Positions 40,775-48,863 of a DNA stretch of 64,000 bases are shown one piece after another. The notes beneath the pieces were generated by a model, which was not told where the DNA came from, did not search any database, and was given only the letters and a program-made list of their open reading frames with translations. This stretch comes from Calidithermus chliarophilus DSM 9957 (lineage in GTDB: Bacteria; Deinococcota; Deinococci; Deinococcales; Thermaceae): assembly GCF_000430045.1 (NCBI RefSeq), contig NZ_KE387023.1, positions 134,961 to 198,960 on the forward strand. Reading direction: 5' to 3'. Numbering within the stretch: the stretch's first letter is position 1; the number at the start of each line of letters is the position of its first letter. The translations under genes and the position numbers were made by a program.

Positions 40775-42563
40775 GGATCACCACCTCCGTTCCTTTATCG
40801 GCCTGGGCCACCCGCACCACCGCCTTCTTGTCCTGCTGGAGGGCGAAGAGGTTGGCCAGGCTACCGGCCATGAAGAGCTCGAGGGGTGGGGTTTGCGAGG
40901 ACTGGGCCACCCCGCCCCCCGGCAGCACGGTCACGCTCTTGGCCTGTGAGGCGGCGGTGACGTAATCGCTCACCCCCCGCAGGCTTCCCCGGATGAGGTC
41001 AGCGGCGATGGAGGGGGCTTCCTCGCGCACCTTAGCCGCCACACCGAGCGTCCCCTCGGCATCGAGCAGGGTGGCATTGACCGCATACTCCCGGCCGTCC
41101 TTGATGACCCGCATGAGCCGCCCCTTGAGGCGGCGGGTCTCATCCAGGGTGACCTCCCCCACCCAGGTCGAACCGTCCTCGGCGTCTATCGCCACCGCCC
41201 CTGGAGTCCGCTCGGCAATCAGCACCCCCACCCCCAGCCGTCCCTTGAGGCGGGTGCCCAGGGTGTAGGGGGCAGCCGGTAGGGTTGGAGCGGCTTGCGC
41301 CTGTGTCGGCGCTGACGCGGGCGGCGCAAAGGGTGGGGAGGAGGCAGGGAAAGCGGGAGTCGGGGTGTTGGTTAGATTAGGTGCCCCGCTGCCCTGGGGG
41401 GAGGCATTCTGCGGAGCCTGAGCCTGAGCAGGCCCCCCTACCAGATAGAAGCTCCCGCCCTGGCCGCCCTGTCCCTCAACTGCCCGTACCGCGAAGGTGG
41501 ATTGGGTCTCCTTCCCCAGGGTCAGGCCCCCGCCCTTCGCCCCGGCCGCGGCTGAGGCAGAGGGCGCAGGAGCCCCCTGGAGGGTGGCGGCCACGTCATC
41601 GGCCACGCTGCCCGTGACGGGGCGGGAAGAGGAGGTAGCCGCACCGGACGGACGAGCGCCCAGGGTGAGGGGACGATCCCCTGTCGGGACGGGACTCATG
41701 TCCCGTGCACCCGGGGGCCCTGCGGAAGCCTGAGTGCTCCCACTGCTGGCCAGGGTGAGGGGCGCAGGGGTAGCCGCAGCCTGCGCGGCCCGGGGGCTGT
41801 AGGCGTAGAGGGTGAGGGGAGGGGGGGCCGCCTGGGGAGTGGGGCTGCCCGCCCCCGAGGGGGCCGCGCCGGCGGAAGGATACCCCGCAGAGGAATAGCC
41901 AGGAGGCGGTGGGGGCACCTCGGAGTAGCCGGAGGGAGGCGGGGGCGTGGGGGCGGCAGATTCCCCTTGAGTGCTGGGATCGGCGGACGCCGGTGTGCTG
42001 GAGGGGGCAGGCTCAGGCTGAGCCCCCTGAGTACCGGCATCGCCGGGGGCCTGGCGGCCCTCCACTTGAGCTTGAGTACCGGCATCGCCCAGGTTACCGG
42101 CAAAGCCGGGATCGCCTTTGGCGACCCCCTCGGGTCGCTGGGGTGACACGGGCTTCTGGCCCGTGGCAGAGGCCACGGGCACGGGCAACCCTCCCGAGGC
42201 GGGCTTCGTCTCGCGGGTGGAGAAGGCGAACCACAGCGAGGTGGCCAGCACCAGCCCCACGAAGCCCACCGCGACCTGCTTGGGCCGCGAGGGAACCCAC
42301 TCCCCGGTGAGCTCGTCGTAGCGGTCGAGGAGGCGGTGCTTCAGGAGGCGCAGGCCCTCCCGCCGGGATACCGCCCGCTGGGTCTCCTCCTCCGGGGTGG
42401 GGAGGTCGTCGAAGATCACCCCGGATTCGAGCAAATCTGCCAGTTCGGGGTTCTCCTTGCGTAAGCGGAGCAACAGCTCATCAAACTCGGGCTCGGTAGG
42501 CGAAGGAACGGGCCCTTTAAGCGCGGCTTCCACCTGCTTCTTGACTTCCGGGTCGAGGCGCAT
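40737..42563 (-). CDS. VirB10/TrbI-like T4SS channel protein
   Basis: The 608-aa protein has a cytoplasmic N-terminus, one membrane helix (about 95-112; VAVGFVGLVLATSLWFAF), a very long Pro/Ala/Ser-rich periplasmic linker (about 120-430) and a C-terminal beta domain of VirB10 type (about 430-540; LGTRLKGRLGVGVLI, DGSTWVGEVTLDETRRLKGRL). VirB10 spans both membranes and gates the channel. The linker is longer than in proteobacterial forms, maybe for the thicker Thermaceae wall. One palindromic element lies antisense in the linker. It is on the minus strand, divergent from virB2. Confidence 0.82.
   Translation of the reverse strand: MRLDPEVKKQVEAALKGPVPSPTEPEFDELLLRLRKENPELADLLESGVIFDDLPTPEEETQRAVSRREGLRLLKHRLLDRYDELTGEWVPSRPKQVAVGFVGLVLATSLWFAFSTRETKPASGGLPVPVASATGQKPVSPQRPEGVAKGDPGFAGNLGDAGTQAQVEGRQAPGDAGTQGAQPEPAPSSTPASADPSTQGESAAPTPPPPSGYSEVPPPPPGYSSAGYPSAGAAPSGAGSPTPQAAPPPLTLYAYSPRAAQAAATPAPLTLASSGSTQASAGPPGARDMSPVPTGDRPLTLGARPSGAATSSSRPVTGSVADDVAATLQGAPAPSASAAAGAKGGGLTLGKETQSTFAVRAVEGQGGQGGSFYLVGGPAQAQAPQNASPQGSGAPNLTNTPTPAFPASSPPFAPPASAPTQAQAAPTLPAAPYTLGTRLKGRLGVGVLIAERTPGAVAIDAEDGSTWVGEVTLDETRRLKGRLMRVIKDGREYAVNATLLDAEGTLGVAAKVREEAPSIAADLIRGSLRGVSDYVTAASQAKSVTVLPGGGVAQSSQTPPLELFMAGSLANLFALQQDKKAVVRVAQADKGTEVVILVVPNQDPAAGK
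41671..41711 (+). repeat. Intragenic palindromic element, copy 2 (antisense to its gene)
   Basis: 41-bp unit with second stem ACGGGAC-TCAT-GTCCCGT, a 7-bp perfect stem. Unlike the others it is opposite to the coding strand of the VirB10 gene, so its conservation is not at the protein level. Confidence 0.85.
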
Positions 42564-42620
42564 ATGGTAGTATTATATTGCCCACAAAGGGTAATAAAAG
42601 ATCGCAATGAGGTGAGTGAG
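42564..42620. promoter_or_regulatory. Divergent promoters of virB10 and the virB2 operon
   Basis: On the minus strand TATAAT (42,572-42,577) lies 8 bases before the virB10 ATG. The plus-strand reading has TATATT nearby and a GAGGTGA ribosome site before the virB2 ATG at 42,621. The two transcription units share about 57 bp. Confidence 0.5.
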
Positions 42621-42962
42621 ATGCGCAAGATCGGAGCTACGGTGAAGAAGCTGGCGGCCCTGCCGGAGGTGCGCGGTCTCTTGATGGGCCTGTTGCTGGT
42701 GGGCCTGGGCAACGTGGCCCACGCCCAGGCAGACCAGGCCTTCAACAACCTGACCACTGCCATCTGCAACATCTACAACGCCATGAAGGGCCCCTTCGGG
42801 CTGGCGCTGGTGATCATCATGTTCGCCATCGGCGGCATTTCGCTCATGATCGGCGGCAAGAAGGCCGTGCCGCTGATGATCGGCGCCGCGGTGGGCGGGG
42901 TGATCCTGGCGGCGGCCCCCTCGTTCGCGCGGATCTTCGTGAGCAGCACCTCTCAGTGCTAA
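42621..42962 (+). CDS. VirB2/TrbC-like major pilin
   Basis: The 113-aa protein has a long leader ending AHAQ (about residue 36) and two membrane helices (about 58-78 and 83-100) with the short basic loop GGKKAVP between them, the plan of VirB2 pilins. Two cysteines (near 47 and at the C-terminus) might form a disulfide. First gene of the plus-strand T4SS operon. ATG at 42,621 has GAGGTGA upstream. Confidence 0.85.
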   Translation: MRKIGATVKKLAALPEVRGLLMGLLLVGLGNVAHAQADQAFNNLTTAICNIYNAMKGPFGLALVIIMFAIGGISLMIGGKKAVPLMIGAAVGGVILAAAPSFARIFVSSTSQC

Positions 42963-42971
42963 GGGGGTAAC

Positions 42972-43280
42972 GTGCGCCGCCGGGTGTACCGCCTCTACCA
43001 GCCCATCACCATCGTGGGCCTGGAGCTATGGCAGCTTCCGGTCATCGGGATGGGTTTCGTGGTCGGGCTGCGGCTCATGGAGGGGATGCACCCGGCGGCA
43101 GGGCTGCTGGCCGGTGCGGTGACGGGATACCTGGCGCTGGTGCTGGCAGAAAAGCTCAGGGAGCGCTACCCCGGAGCCTCCCTGCTGCACGAGGCGCTGT
43201 GGCTCACGCAGAGCGACCGCTACGCGCCGGGGAAGGACCAGGAGACCACGCCACTCTTCACGCGAGATCATGACGGCTAA
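42972..43280 (+). CDS. VirB3/TrbD-like inner-membrane protein
   Basis: The 102-aa protein has two adjacent membrane helices (about 20-60) after a short basic N-terminus (MRRRVYRLYQPITIVG), the size and pattern of VirB3. GTG start. It overlaps the VirB4 gene by 11 bp, as usual for this pair. Confidence 0.8.
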   Translation: MRRRVYRLYQPITIVGLELWQLPVIGMGFVVGLRLMEGMHPAAGLLAGAVTGYLALVLAEKLRERYPGASLLHEALWLTQSDRYAPGKDQETTPLFTRDHDG

Positions 43281-45795
43281 GAGCGCAAATCTTCTCAACC
43301 GGCCTCGGGAGCGCTCGCTCACCGAGGAGTTTCCTTACTGGGAAATCCACGAGGGGGTGATGTTCCTCGAGGACGGGCGGTGCGAGGTGGGGGTGGAACT
43401 CCTGCTCAAGCCCACCCTGCTCCTGCCGCAGAGCGAGCTCGAGGGGCTGCTCTTCATGGTGCGCAGCGTCCTCAGGAACGGGGTGCCCCAAGGGGCACGG
43501 GCGCGGCTCATCGTTGAGGCGTCCCCGGCTCCTGAAGCCGAGGTGGAGGCGTACCGGGAGGCCTTCAACCCCACTCACCCGGTGGCCCGCGCCATCGGGG
43601 AGGAGCGCTACCGCCACTGGCGGGGTCTGTGGGAGCGCGGGGAGGTGATGGGTCGGCGGGCCTTCCTCACCGTGGCCTACGGCCACAAGCGCCCCCGGCG
43701 GCTCCCCTTCGGGGGGGCCGAGCTTACTGAGCGGGTGAAGGAGGGGGCCAAAATCCGCGAGCGCATCCGCATGATCGCCAGGGGGCGGGGGGTGGAGGTG
43801 CGGGAGATGGACTCCCAGGAGGTCTTCGGCCTGGTCTACCGCTACCTCAACCCCGGCCTGCGGCAGGCCGGGGTGCCCCGCTACCGCCCCACCTGGCAGC
43901 GCTACCCGAGGAGGGCGGTGGAGCGGATGCCGGGCCTGCGGCCCCCCACCCTGCGCACCCAGCTCCTCCGGAGCGAGGTGGACAACTCCCGGCGTGACGC
44001 ACTCTACGTGGGCGGGCGCTGGCTCTCGCTGTTCACCCTCTACACCATCCCCGACGAGACCTACACCGAGATGGGCGACGTGCTGGCGCTGGCCGGAGGG
44101 GGGGAGTTCTACCTGGTGGTGGACTTCCACCACGAGCCCTACGAGCGGGCCCTGAAGGCCCTCAAGGCCAGGGCGCGGCGCTTCTACGCGGCCAGCGCCA
44201 ACACCGAGACCTATGTGGACCCCAACATCATCGTGGGGCAGAAGGAGACCGAGGGGGCCATCGCCCACATCTCCCAGACCGGCGACCACGTGTACCGGGT
44301 GGGGGTGGCGCTGGTGCTCATCGAGCGGGAGCGGGAGGTCCTCGAGCGGCGGGCCAGCCAGATCGTGGGCAAGCTCTCGGAGATCCCCGGCAACCCCTTC
44401 CGTCAACTCAAAAACGGCCTCTTCGAGCCCTGGAAGAGCCGGGCCCCCTTCGGCGGGGGGACGAGCGACGAGGTGGTGAGCCTCTTAGAGTCCAACGCCG
44501 CCGACCTGGTGCCCCTCACGGGGGCCTGGCGGGGGCACGAGAGGGCGGTGGTGCTCTTTCACAACCGATTCCGCTCGCTCACCCGCTTCGACCCCTTCAC
44601 CCCTGTCACGACCAACTGGAACGGGATCATCGCCGGGGGATCGGGCTCAGGGAAGACCTTCTTCACCCAGTACGTGCTCGCGGATTTGCTGCGCCGGGAC
44701 GAGGTGGACGTGGTGATCCTGGACCGGGGGCGCAACTACGAGGCGCTGGTGGAAGCCTTCGGGGGGGCCTTCATCGACGTCCGCCCCGGCGGGCAGACAG
44801 CGGTGAACATGTTCGACCTGGAGGAGGGCGAGGCCGAACCCGGCCCTGAGAAGCTCCAGGACGTGCTGCGTTTCCTCAGGGCCACCCTCCCTCCGGGGGA
44901 CGATAAAACCGAGGAGGCGGTGGAGAACGCCATCCTCGAGGCGGCCATCCTCCAGACCTACAAGAGAGCGAGCCCCGACCTGCCCCAGCCCGACGGGAGC
45001 TACAGGAAGGTCTACGGGGGAGCGAGGCTTTCCGACCTGGTGCAGACCCTCGTGCTGCTGGACGAGGTGGGCAGCCGCCCGGCCTCACCCTCGGAGAAGG
45101 AAGTGGCCCGCAACCTGGCGCTCAGGCTCCAGTCCTGGGTGGGGGATAGCCCCAAGGGGCAGTTCCTCGACCGGCCCACCAGCGTGCCCCTGGCCGAGGC
45201 GCGGGTGGTGTGCTACGAGCTCGAGGGCCTCAAGGACGACCTGGAGATCATCGGCACCCTCCTGATCGCGGACCTGGTGTGGAAGCGGGCCAGGCGGGGG
45301 CAGGGGCGGCGGGTGCTGGTGGTGCTCGACGAGGCCTGGAAGGTTTTCCAGAGCCCCTACGCCAGCGCCCTCATCGAGGAACTCTACCGCCGTTTCCGCT
45401 TCCTGGGCGGCGGCATCTGGAGCATCACCCAGAGCCTGGCGGACTTCGCCGGGGAAGGGCCCAGGGCGCTGTTGCAAAACACCAGCTTCCACTTCCTGCT
45501 GCGCCTGTCGCGCAGCGAGGCCGAGCTAGCGGTGATGCGGGAGGTGCTGGGGATGCCCGACCGGGCCATCGCCGTACACGGCGGGCTCACCGGGGTCAGG
45601 GGGGTCTACTCCGAGGCCCTGGCCTGGATCCGCACCGGGGAAGGCCGCGAGGGGGAGGTCATCGTGGTGCGTCCCAGCCCGGCGGACTACTGGCTGTTCA
45701 CCTCGACCAGGGAGGAGGTGGCCCGGCGGCGCGAGGCGGTAGAGCGCTACGGGGACGTGATGCGGGCGGTGCGGGCGCTGGCCTATGGAGAGTGA
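43270..45795 (+). CDS. VirB4-like T4SS ATPase
   Basis: The 841-aa protein has Walker A in IIAGGSGSGKTFFTQ (near 457), Walker B in VLVVLDEAWKVF (near 685), and the Gln-containing motif GGIWSITQSLADF (near 713), the set of VirB4/TrbE ATPases that drive pilus assembly and transfer. It sits after virB3 and before the VirB5-like gene in standard order. Confidence 0.95.
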   Translation: MTAKSANLLNRPRERSLTEEFPYWEIHEGVMFLEDGRCEVGVELLLKPTLLLPQSELEGLLFMVRSVLRNGVPQGARARLIVEASPAPEAEVEAYREAFNPTHPVARAIGEERYRHWRGLWERGEVMGRRAFLTVAYGHKRPRRLPFGGAELTERVKEGAKIRERIRMIARGRGVEVREMDSQEVFGLVYRYLNPGLRQAGVPRYRPTWQRYPRRAVERMPGLRPPTLRTQLLRSEVDNSRRDALYVGGRWLSLFTLYTIPDETYTEMGDVLALAGGGEFYLVVDFHHEPYERALKALKARARRFYAASANTETYVDPNIIVGQKETEGAIAHISQTGDHVYRVGVALVLIEREREVLERRASQIVGKLSEIPGNPFRQLKNGLFEPWKSRAPFGGGTSDEVVSLLESNAADLVPLTGAWRGHERAVVLFHNRFRSLTRFDPFTPVTTNWNGIIAGGSGSGKTFFTQYVLADLLRRDEVDVVILDRGRNYEALVEAFGGAFIDVRPGGQTAVNMFDLEEGEAEPGPEKLQDVLRFLRATLPPGDDKTEEAVENAILEAAILQTYKRASPDLPQPDGSYRKVYGGARLSDLVQTLVLLDEVGSRPASPSEKEVARNLALRLQSWVGDSPKGQFLDRPTSVPLAEARVVCYELEGLKDDLEIIGTLLIADLVWKRARRGQGRRVLVVLDEAWKVFQSPYASALIEELYRRFRFLGGGIWSITQSLADFAGEGPRALLQNTSFHFLLRLSRSEAELAVMREVLGMPDRAIAVHGGLTGVRGVYSEALAWIRTGEGREGEVIVVRPSPADYWLFTSTREEVARRREAVERYGDVMRAVRALAYGE

Positions 45796-45797
45796 AT

Positions 45798-47165
45798 ATG
45801 CGTAGGGGAATCGCCCTTTTCCTGCTGCTGGGCCTGGGAATGGCCCAGAACTACTTCATCGACCTCTCCCCCACCCCGGTGAGCATGGCACCGGGGAAGG
45901 GGGCCAAAGCCACCCTGGCGGTGCTGCCGGAGGGATTCACCGGGACGCTCCCCATCACCATCACCGGGCTGCCCCAGGGGTTGACCTACAGCCCCACCAG
46001 CATCACCGTGGCCGACCCCAAGAAGAACGCCACGGTGGAGGTGGTCTTCACGGCGGCGGCGAACACCCCGACCGGCTCGGGGATGGCTACCCTCACGGTG
46101 GGGCAGAAAACCTACCTCTTCAGCGTGGTGGTGGACCCGGCGGCGGAGCCCCCCTCCCAGAACCCCGCCTCGCTGGAGGCCATCTGGTCGCAGGTGCGGC
46201 AGTGGGGCAGCGCGACCTGCGCCACCATCAACAGCTTCAGCCTGGAGAGCGTGCGCTGGGTGTGCACCCTCTACCGCACGCTCGACCGGGCGGTGGGGAT
46301 GTGGGACGAGGTGAAGGCCGACTTCGAGATGCTCAAGAAGGAGGGCTTCATCACCGGGGTGAGCTACATCGCCAACGCCCTGGGAGCGGAATTGGGGCTG
46401 GCGCAGGCCAACGTGCAGACCGACGAGCTCGAGCGGGACTTCCTCAGCCTGCGGCGCAACTACCGCCAGATGGTAGCCAAGATTTCCAACTGGATGGCGC
46501 AGGTACGTGACAGGCAGGTGCAGGCCATCCGTGATAACCCCTACCCCAACGGCAGCCCCTCGTGGTGGGCGGTGGAGGCCCTCAAGCTCAACCCCAACCT
46601 CATCGGGGCGGAGGTCATTACCAGCCAGCAGGCCGAAGGGCTGGCCCAGCTACGGGGCAAAGTCGAGGCGGTCAAGTCGGCGGCGGAGGATCAGATCGAA
46701 AAGTCCAGCACGGGCCGCACCCAGGAAGAACTGGCGAAGGCCCTGCAGGTCACCAACCCCCTGCCTGCTCAGGAGGGCGAGGCCGAGCAGGTGGTGCGGC
46801 GGGCCAAAGAGGCCAACTCCACCCGCGAGGTGCTGGAGATTCTGGTGGACGCCCAGGCCAAGATCATGCGGCAGAACCTGGCCAACACCCAGGACGTGAC
46901 GCAGGCGGTGCGGGAGGGGGCGGTGCAGCAGGCCTACACCACCCAGCAACTCTCCAACCTCATCGAGATCGAGCTCCAGCGGCGGGCCGACGAGATCGCC
47001 GCCTGGAAGGGCGAGGTGGAGCGGACCATGGCCCAGGTGAGCGAGGAGGCCGAGAGCCAGACCGCCAACCTCAGGATGCTGGCCACCCTCTCCCGCACGG
47101 TGGCCTGCCCCGACGGGGTGCTGGGGCCGGGGCAGGACGGGAACATCACCTGCCTCCGTCCATAG
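45798..47165 (+). CDS. Secreted coiled-coil protein in the VirB5/TrbJ position
   Basis: The 455-aa protein has a signal peptide (MRRGIALFLLLGLGMAQ), an N-terminal Ig-like beta domain (about 20-110), and a long helical part (about 120-430) with Gln/Glu-rich coiled coils. Four cysteines occur, two at the end. Place and helical nature fit VirB5/TrbJ, the pilus-tip or assembly protein, but the Ig-like domain is not usual. The ATG lies 2 bp after the VirB4 stop. Confidence 0.6.
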   Translation: MRRGIALFLLLGLGMAQNYFIDLSPTPVSMAPGKGAKATLAVLPEGFTGTLPITITGLPQGLTYSPTSITVADPKKNATVEVVFTAAANTPTGSGMATLTVGQKTYLFSVVVDPAAEPPSQNPASLEAIWSQVRQWGSATCATINSFSLESVRWVCTLYRTLDRAVGMWDEVKADFEMLKKEGFITGVSYIANALGAELGLAQANVQTDELERDFLSLRRNYRQMVAKISNWMAQVRDRQVQAIRDNPYPNGSPSWWAVEALKLNPNLIGAEVITSQQAEGLAQLRGKVEAVKSAAEDQIEKSSTGRTQEELAKALQVTNPLPAQEGEAEQVVRRAKEANSTREVLEILVDAQAKIMRQNLANTQDVTQAVREGAVQQAYTTQQLSNLIEIELQRRADEIAAWKGEVERTMAQVSEEAESQTANLRMLATLSRTVACPDGVLGPGQDGNITCLRP

Positions 47166-47174
47166 GAGGGTAGT

Positions 47175-48605
47175 GTGCACAGGATCAGGATTCTTCCCTT
47201 ACTCGTTCTGGTTCTGGCCCTGCTCGCGGGGCTGGCCCTGGCCGAGGAGCCTCAGATACCCCCCCCCAGCGGCACGGCGCAGCAGCAGAACCTCTTCCAG
47301 GCCTTCTTCGACCTCTCGCGCTGGTTGCAGAGCATCAGCCGGGACATGACCCGCCTCGCGGGGGGTATCTCGGGGCTGGCCCTGGCCCTGGTGATGCTGG
47401 GCTTCGTCTACGGCATTGTGCAGGGCATCGTGGGCGGCGGCCTGGAGGCCATCAAGGGGGCCTTCGTGCGGCTGGCGGTGGTGGGACTCCTGCTCTCGCT
47501 GTGGAACAGCGGCTTCGTGGGGGGAACCCTCGACCGGGCCATGACCGCAGCGAGGGAGTGGGGCACCGACGCCTCCGCCGCCACCCTCTCCGAGGCGGCG
47601 GACAACCTCGACGCGCTGGCCTTGCGGGTGGTGCCCTTCATGGGGGCAGTGGGGGCGCTCAAGGTCATGGCCGCGAGGACCGCCGAGAACGCGGCCAAAA
47701 ACGCGGCTGCCAGGACGCTCGCCTCCGGGACGAGCGCGGGAGCGGCCAGGGCGCTCCAGTACCTGAACTGGGCCACGCTGCTCCTGATCCCGATGATGCT
47801 GTTCTTCTTCGTCATCATCGTGGTGGCCTCCTTCACGGTGGAGGTGGGGGTGGCCCTCTTTCCGCTGGCGGCGGCCTTGCTGATCTTCCCCAAAGGCGCG
47901 GCGGCGGACTGGTTCGGCCGGTGGGTGGCGGCGGTGATGGGGGCCCTCCTGATCGTGATCCTGCTGCCGGTGGGCTTCAAGGCGGCGGTGGATTTGGGGG
48001 TGAACCGCCCGGTGTACCAGGTCAACGCCTACGTGGACCAGGCCCTCGACCGCATCGAGGCTCAGAAGGACGCGGGTCTGGCGGCGATGGAGGGGGCCAT
48101 GGATAAGTGTGGCTTCGGGGACGTGGGCTGCGTTCTCGGGAACAATCTGAATGCCCTGTGGACGCAAGTCACCGCCGTGCTGCAACAGATTGGCACGGCG
48201 CTGCAAGCCTGGCTGCTGGGGGTCATCCTCATGCTCTCGGGCATGGCGGCGGCGGCCTACATCCTGTTCAACGTCGAGCGGGTGGCCATGAGCTTCATCG
48301 GCGGGTTCGTGGCCACCGGCGTGCGGCAGGTGATGGGCACGGCGAGCCTGGGTGGGCGAATCTACAGCGGAACTCCGGCGGCCAGGGCGAGCGTGGAGGG
48401 AGCGGCAGGGGCGCAGGGCGGGACCGCAAGCCAGCCTGTGGCTGCCCAGACGATCCATCCGCGCCCGGTGGCCTACGACATCCAGCCCTACTACGGTGGG
48501 GGTTACCACCCGCAGGGCGAGGTGATCGAGGCCGAATGGCGGCAGGTGAGCGGGCGGGAGTTGTCCGCGCCGCGCGGGATGCCCAGTCCCTCCAGCGACG
48601 ACTGA
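47175..48605 (+). CDS. VirB6/TrbL-like polytopic channel protein
   Basis: The 476-aa protein has a signal-like N-terminus, a first membrane helix group (about 55-115), a central cluster (about 195-275) and a last one (about 335-375), with an extracellular loop holding two cysteines (MDKCGFGDVGCVLG). The C-terminus is hydrophilic. This layout is that of TrbL/VirB6, the inner-membrane translocation channel. GTG start after AGGAGGG. Confidence 0.85.
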   Translation: MHRIRILPLLVLVLALLAGLALAEEPQIPPPSGTAQQQNLFQAFFDLSRWLQSISRDMTRLAGGISGLALALVMLGFVYGIVQGIVGGGLEAIKGAFVRLAVVGLLLSLWNSGFVGGTLDRAMTAAREWGTDASAATLSEAADNLDALALRVVPFMGAVGALKVMAARTAENAAKNAAARTLASGTSAGAARALQYLNWATLLLIPMMLFFFVIIVVASFTVEVGVALFPLAAALLIFPKGAAADWFGRWVAAVMGALLIVILLPVGFKAAVDLGVNRPVYQVNAYVDQALDRIEAQKDAGLAAMEGAMDKCGFGDVGCVLGNNLNALWTQVTAVLQQIGTALQAWLLGVILMLSGMAAAAYILFNVERVAMSFIGGFVATGVRQVMGTASLGGRIYSGTPAARASVEGAAGAQGGTASQPVAAQTIHPRPVAYDIQPYYGGGYHPQGEVIEAEWRQVSGRELSAPRGMPSPSSDD

Positions 48606-48619
48606 GACGAGGAGTAAAA

Positions 48620-48859
48620 GTGGAACTGAACGCATTGAACGCATCGGACCTGATCGAAGGGAAGGAGCTTCTTGGACGCTGGTTCACCCACCGGGGCCGC
48701 GACTGCGTGGTGCGGGCGGTGGGCGAGGTGCGGGAGGCCCCCGGCAGGGCCGGGCGGGAGGTGGGCACCTGGCAGCTAGAGGTGGACGGGCGTCCCCTCG
48801 AGCGGGTCTACGGCAGCCTGGACGCGGCCACCCGCAGGCTGGTGGAGCACCTGGGGTGA
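48620..48859 (+). CDS. Small hypothetical protein before virD4
   Basis: A 79-aa protein with GTG start (GAGGAG 6 bases before). It begins ELNALNASDLIEGKELLG and contains an Arg-rich middle. No family recognised; it sits 4 bp before virD4 and may be a coupling-protein accessory. Confidence 0.65.
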   Translation: MELNALNASDLIEGKELLGRWFTHRGRDCVVRAVGEVREAPGRAGREVGTWQLEVDGRPLERVYGSLDAATRRLVEHLG

Positions 48860-48863
48860 GGCC

